Below are positions 61,181-64,000 of a stretch of DNA of 64,000 nucleotides, piece after piece. Every line of letters begins with the position of its first letter. The stretch's first letter is position 1. Source of the stretch: Bradyrhizobium genosp. L (GTDB lineage: Bacteria; Pseudomonadota; Alphaproteobacteria; Rhizobiales; Xanthobacteraceae); assembly GCF_015624485.1 (NCBI RefSeq), contig NZ_CP061378.1, forward strand, positions 6,845,501 through 6,909,500, in the 5' to 3' direction. A program made the translations under genes and the position numbers. Under the pieces are notes generated by a model. That model was not told the DNA's origin. It did not search any database and was given only the letters and a program-made list of their open reading frames with translations.

Positions 61181-62524
61181 GTGCGACTGACCGGCTGGAT
61201 ATTGCTGCTGATCGGCCTCTTGCTGTGCGCGACCATCGCCTGGGCGCCGCTCGGCTTCCTGCTGATGGGCATCGGCCTGATCTCGCTGCAGGTCGCCGAG
61301 CGCAGCCGGCAGCGGGCGGATTTCGCGGTGGTCCGCCCCGTCGGACTGTTGCCGCCGCCGGTCGGCGCCGGGCTGCGGCCGCCGACCTTCGAGCCGGTCG
61401 TGCCGCAGCCGGATGCCCCACCGGCGCGGCAGCCCCGCCGGGTGGCCTGGCCCAGCAAGAGCAGCGACGGTCCCTATGACCGGGAGGCGTGGGGCCGGCT
61501 GGTCGAGAGCGACCCCGACCTGGCGCAGCTCGCCCACGTCCTTGCCGATTACGGCCCGCAATATGTCGACGAGCTGGCAGCAAGCTATCTCGCTGCACCT
61601 GACAAGAGCCGGCTCGGCGCGATCGTCGACGGCATCATCGCCAAGGCGCGCGGCACCCAGGCAAAGCCGGTTCCGCCGCCGATTCCGGCACAGGGATCGC
61701 GGCCACCGCCGCCACTGCCCCGGGTAGAGCCCCAGCCCATGACCGTGCCGGCTGAGGACCGCAGGCCAAGCCCCGCTCCGCCAGCAGCGGCCTCGCCACC
61801 GCCCCCGCCGTTGCCGGTCAACCCGGCCGATACGCTCGAGGCATCCCTGATCGCAGCCGTCGAGGAGGCCTCCGCCAAGGCGGCCGCCGAGCGTGCCGAT
61901 CCGCCCATCAGGCCGACACAGAGCCGTCCGGTAACCCGGCGCGAACCCGCGTTCCGCAGCGTGCCGAGAGACTCCAAGCCGGACATCACCGCCGACGCCA
62001 AGCCCGCTGCGCCGCCGCCGCTGCCGGCAAGCGGATCCCCCGATCTCGAAGCGTCGCTGATCGCCGCGGTCAACGAGGCCGCCGCGAAGCGCAGCGATGT
62101 CCCGAGGCCGGCGCCGCCGCCGGAGCGGACGCCGATCGTCGCAAAGCGCGCGCCCGATATCCGGGTCGTCGCGAAGGAGCCGAAGCCGGCTTCGCCACCC
62201 CCGGTGCCGCCGTCGCGCAAGCCCGTCGACGATCTCGATGAGTCGCTGCTTGCGGCGCTTGCCGAAATCTCCGGCGACAAGCTCGGCATCAAGCCCGACG
62301 CTGCGCCCAAAGCCTCGCCGGACGTCAAGGCTCCGCCAGACCTGAAGGCTCCGCCAGAGCTGAAGGCTCCGCCTGAGCTCAAGCCCTCGCCGGCCCCCGC
62401 AGCCGCGCCGAGCCCGCCCGCCACGGCCCGCGCCGAGACCACACCGAGCCCGCCGGTCGACGACGACCTCTCCGAGATGATCAAGAAGTTCGCGCCGGAC
62501 TCGAGCTTCCTGCGCAAGCAGTGA
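61181..62524 (+). CDS. Membrane-anchored Pro/Ala-rich protein with repeated acidic-hydrophobic motifs
   Basis: 447 aa, not recognised. Two hydrophobic segments at the N-terminus (about 5-20 and 22-37), then a basic stretch and a small predicted helical domain (about 107-156, SDPDLAQLAHVLADYGPQYV). The rest is a low-complexity Pro/Ala chain interrupted by three copies of a short amphipathic motif: DTLEASLIAAVEEA (217), PDLEASLIAAVNEA (287) and DDLDESLLAALAEI (350). A short LKAPPELKAPPELK repeat and a conserved-looking C-terminus DDDLSEMIKKFAPDSSFLRK complete it. GTG 61181 has GAGGAAAGG 7 nt upstream. The motif spacing suggests tethered binding peptides for a partner. Confidence 0.75.
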   Translation: MRLTGWILLLIGLLLCATIAWAPLGFLLMGIGLISLQVAERSRQRADFAVVRPVGLLPPPVGAGLRPPTFEPVVPQPDAPPARQPRRVAWPSKSSDGPYDREAWGRLVESDPDLAQLAHVLADYGPQYVDELAASYLAAPDKSRLGAIVDGIIAKARGTQAKPVPPPIPAQGSRPPPPLPRVEPQPMTVPAEDRRPSPAPPAAASPPPPPLPVNPADTLEASLIAAVEEASAKAAAERADPPIRPTQSRPVTRREPAFRSVPRDSKPDITADAKPAAPPPLPASGSPDLEASLIAAVNEAAAKRSDVPRPAPPPERTPIVAKRAPDIRVVAKEPKPASPPPVPPSRKPVDDLDESLLAALAEISGDKLGIKPDAAPKASPDVKAPPDLKAPPELKAPPELKPSPAPAAAPSPPATARAETTPSPPVDDDLSEMIKKFAPDSSFLRKQ

Positions 62525-62571
62525 CGCCGCGGCCGCCAGCCTCAAGATGACGGGTTGATAGATCAGCTTAT

Positions 62572-62707
62572 TCGGTGTCATCACCCGCGCATGCGGGTGA
62601 TCCAGTATTCCAGAGACCGCAGTGCTTGAGCCGAGAGGCCGCGGCGTACTGGGTCGCCCGGTCCATGTGCGCAATTGCGCACAGGCCGGGCGATGACAGC
62701 GGTGGAT
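62572..62707. repeat. 136-bp dispersed repeat, copy 2
   Basis: Same length and orientation as 41612-41747. Both palindromes (TCACCCGCGCATGCGGGTGA and TGTGCGCAATTGCGCACA) are identical between copies; differences cluster between them. It lies between two convergent genes, as copy 1 does. Confidence 0.92.
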
Positions 62708-62729
62708 GAGGACATCGCTTCACATCCTC

Positions 62730-64000
62730 TCACACGCCCGCCACCGAGGCCCAGATATTGGCGAGCTTGCGCCTGACGATTTGCATGCGGGTCTGCGGCG
62801 CCGGCTCCTCCTCTTCCTCGGGCAGGCGGAGGCCGACGACACTGACCCGGCCGCCGCTGATATTGCGCGCCACCAGCACGATCGTATCGAGCGCGAGCTC
62901 CGCGCCTTCCTTCGGCGCGTGGGCGAGATGGACGTCGAAATAGTCCGACAGCGTCAGCCTGGCTTCGCGCTCGTCGACCTTGACGCCATAGATCTCGGCG
63001 AGCTCGCCGAGCGTATGCTCGCCCGAGACCATGAAGTCGCCGAGCAGATGCGGATCGGGCGCGGCGGACGGCGGCATGTCGACAAAGAAGCGGTCGAGCG
63101 CCTCGGCGCGCTCCGGCGGCGCCAGCAGATAGATGTAATCGCCGGGCGCGACCGGATCGGCCTCGACCGGCGTCAGGATCCGTTCGTCGCGGATGACGAG
63201 CGTCGGCTTCGACCAGGACGGAATCAGTCCGCGGCGGAAATACAGGCTCTTCGGCCGCACCGGATAGCCGACCAATTGCTGCTCGAGCTGGCCCGGCAGA
63301 TCCAGTTCGACGCGACGCGGACCGCGCTCGGCACGCGGCAGCGCGACATGCAGCCGCCGGGCGGCGGGCGCCAGTGTCCAGCCCTGCAACAGCAGCGAGA
63401 TGATGACGACGACGAAGGCGACGTCGAAATAGAGGTAGGCCTTCGACAGACCCACCAGCATCGGGATCGAGGCGAGGAAGATCGCGACCGCGCCGCGCAG
63501 GCCGGTCCAGGCGATGAACACCTTCTCCCGCCAGTTGAACTTGAACGGCGCAAGACAGATCATCACCGCCAGCGGACGCGCGATCAGCATCAGCGCGAAC
63601 GCGATCAACACCGCGCCGCCGAGGCTCGAGAGCAGCCGATGCGGCGACACCAGCAGCCCGAGCAGCACGAACATCACGATCTGCGCCAGCCAGGTCGCGG
63701 CGTCGAGGAAGGTCACCACTGAATTGTGCGCCCGGGTCGGCCGGTTGCCGATGATGATGCCGGCGAGGTAGACCGCAAGGAATCCGGAAGCATGCACGAT
63801 CTGCGAGCCGCCGAAGATCACCAGCGCCGCCGTGGTGACGAACGGCGCATGCAGGCCCTGTGGCAGCGCCACATGGTTCAGCGCGATCACCACCAGCCGG
63901 CCGCCGATCACGCCGATGATGGCCCCTAGCACCGCCTCCTGGATGAACTCCATCGCAATGTGCGAGGCCGAGCTCTGGCCGACCGAGATGAACTCGACCA
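62730..64000 (-). CDS. CPA1-family cation/proton antiporter (NhaP2/CvrA-like), 5' end missing
   Basis: The gene enters from the right edge; 423 codons to the stop are visible. The membrane part shows HASGFLAVYLAGIIIGNRP, WREKVFIAWTGLRGAVAIFL (the conserved GLRGAVAI helix) and more helices. After about residue 200 of the visible part come a TrkA-C-like domain (RDERILTPVEADPVAPGDYI with YLLAPPERAEAL) and a transporter-associated domain containing YGVKVDEREARLTLSDYF. This layout is that of K+/H+ antiporters of the NhaP2 type, which export K+ under cytoplasmic control. An internal ATG at 63953 is not the start, because helix sequence continues upstream. Confidence 0.92.
   Translation of the reverse strand, partial: VEFISVGQSSASHIAMEFIQEAVLGAIIGVIGGRLVVIALNHVALPQGLHAPFVTTAALVIFGGSQIVHASGFLAVYLAGIIIGNRPTRAHNSVVTFLDAATWLAQIVMFVLLGLLVSPHRLLSSLGGAVLIAFALMLIARPLAVMICLAPFKFNWREKVFIAWTGLRGAVAIFLASIPMLVGLSKAYLYFDVAFVVVIISLLLQGWTLAPAARRLHVALPRAERGPRRVELDLPGQLEQQLVGYPVRPKSLYFRRGLIPSWSKPTLVIRDERILTPVEADPVAPGDYIYLLAPPERAEALDRFFVDMPPSAAPDPHLLGDFMVSGEHTLGELAEIYGVKVDEREARLTLSDYFDVHLAHAPKEGAELALDTIVLVARNISGGRVSVVGLRLPEEEEEPAPQTRMQIVRRKLANIWASVAGV

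Overview
The window is GC-rich alphaproteobacterial DNA and most resembles a Bradyrhizobium-type (Nitrobacteraceae) chromosome. The evidence is the gene order chvI-chvG-hprK-EIIA-HPr, a DUF2865 secreted protein, housekeeping genes of rhizobial type (polA, pyrE, lepA, pckA, glgP), and many palindromic intergenic repeats, including one translated into a VMPGLDPAIH-type peptide. No rRNA, tRNA, CRISPR array, insertion-sequence transposase or phage module was recognised, so this reads as core or near-core chromosome with small mobile palindromes scattered through it.

Layout. 1-12.4 kb: a partial feruloyl-CoA-synthase-like gene, a divergent allophanate hydrolase (atzF), and a long minus-strand operon made of a peptide-type ABC transporter (binding protein, two permeases, fused ATPase), atzG, atzE, atzH and a GntR/FCD regulator. 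Together these look like uptake and hydrolysis of a small ureide- or biuret-like nitrogen compound. Similar TTG...CAA palindromes lie upstream of atzF and upstream of the operon. 12.4-20.6 kb: a divergent kinase-fold gene, an orphan UgpB-like binding protein, and a plus-strand signalling operon in which a TRAP-type (DctP) binding protein precedes a membrane histidine kinase, a soluble receiver-kinase hybrid and an OmpR-type regulator. No TRAP membrane subunits are present. 20.8-28.9 kb: polA, whose proofreading active site has been replaced, a LysE exporter, a GST, pyrE, a DUF2865 protein, and a GIY-YIG nuclease gene held between the two arms of a palindromic repeat.

29-36 kb: glycogen phosphorylase, a thioesterase, arginase and PEP carboxykinase, followed by about 0.8 kb without a gene. 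36.5-41.5 kb: a HugZ-like protein and the ChvI/ChvG two-component system, continuing with overlapping genes into HPr kinase, EIIA and HPr, a regulatory PTS with no sugar permease. 41.8-49.4 kb: a family-39 glycosyltransferase, a periplasmic caspase with two YARHG domains in an operon with an M15 peptidase, lepA, a small secreted protein and an acyl-CoA-dehydrogenase-fold enzyme. 49.6-64 kb: a chemoreceptor, a DUF1801 protein, a PAS-GGDEF-EAL protein with a degenerate GGDEF site, an L,D-transpeptidase divergent from MepA, a class-C-type serine hydrolase, modABC with a short ModC, a proline-rich membrane protein with repeated acidic motifs, and the 3' part of a CPA1-type antiporter.

The strongest leads are the GIY-YIG gene inside a REP palindrome, the PolA with all four proofreading metal ligands substituted, the binding-protein-led two-component operon, the REP element translated inside an ABC ATPase, and the duplication of a gene's 3' end around a REP element. 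All homology statements come from reading motifs by eye; no database search was run.
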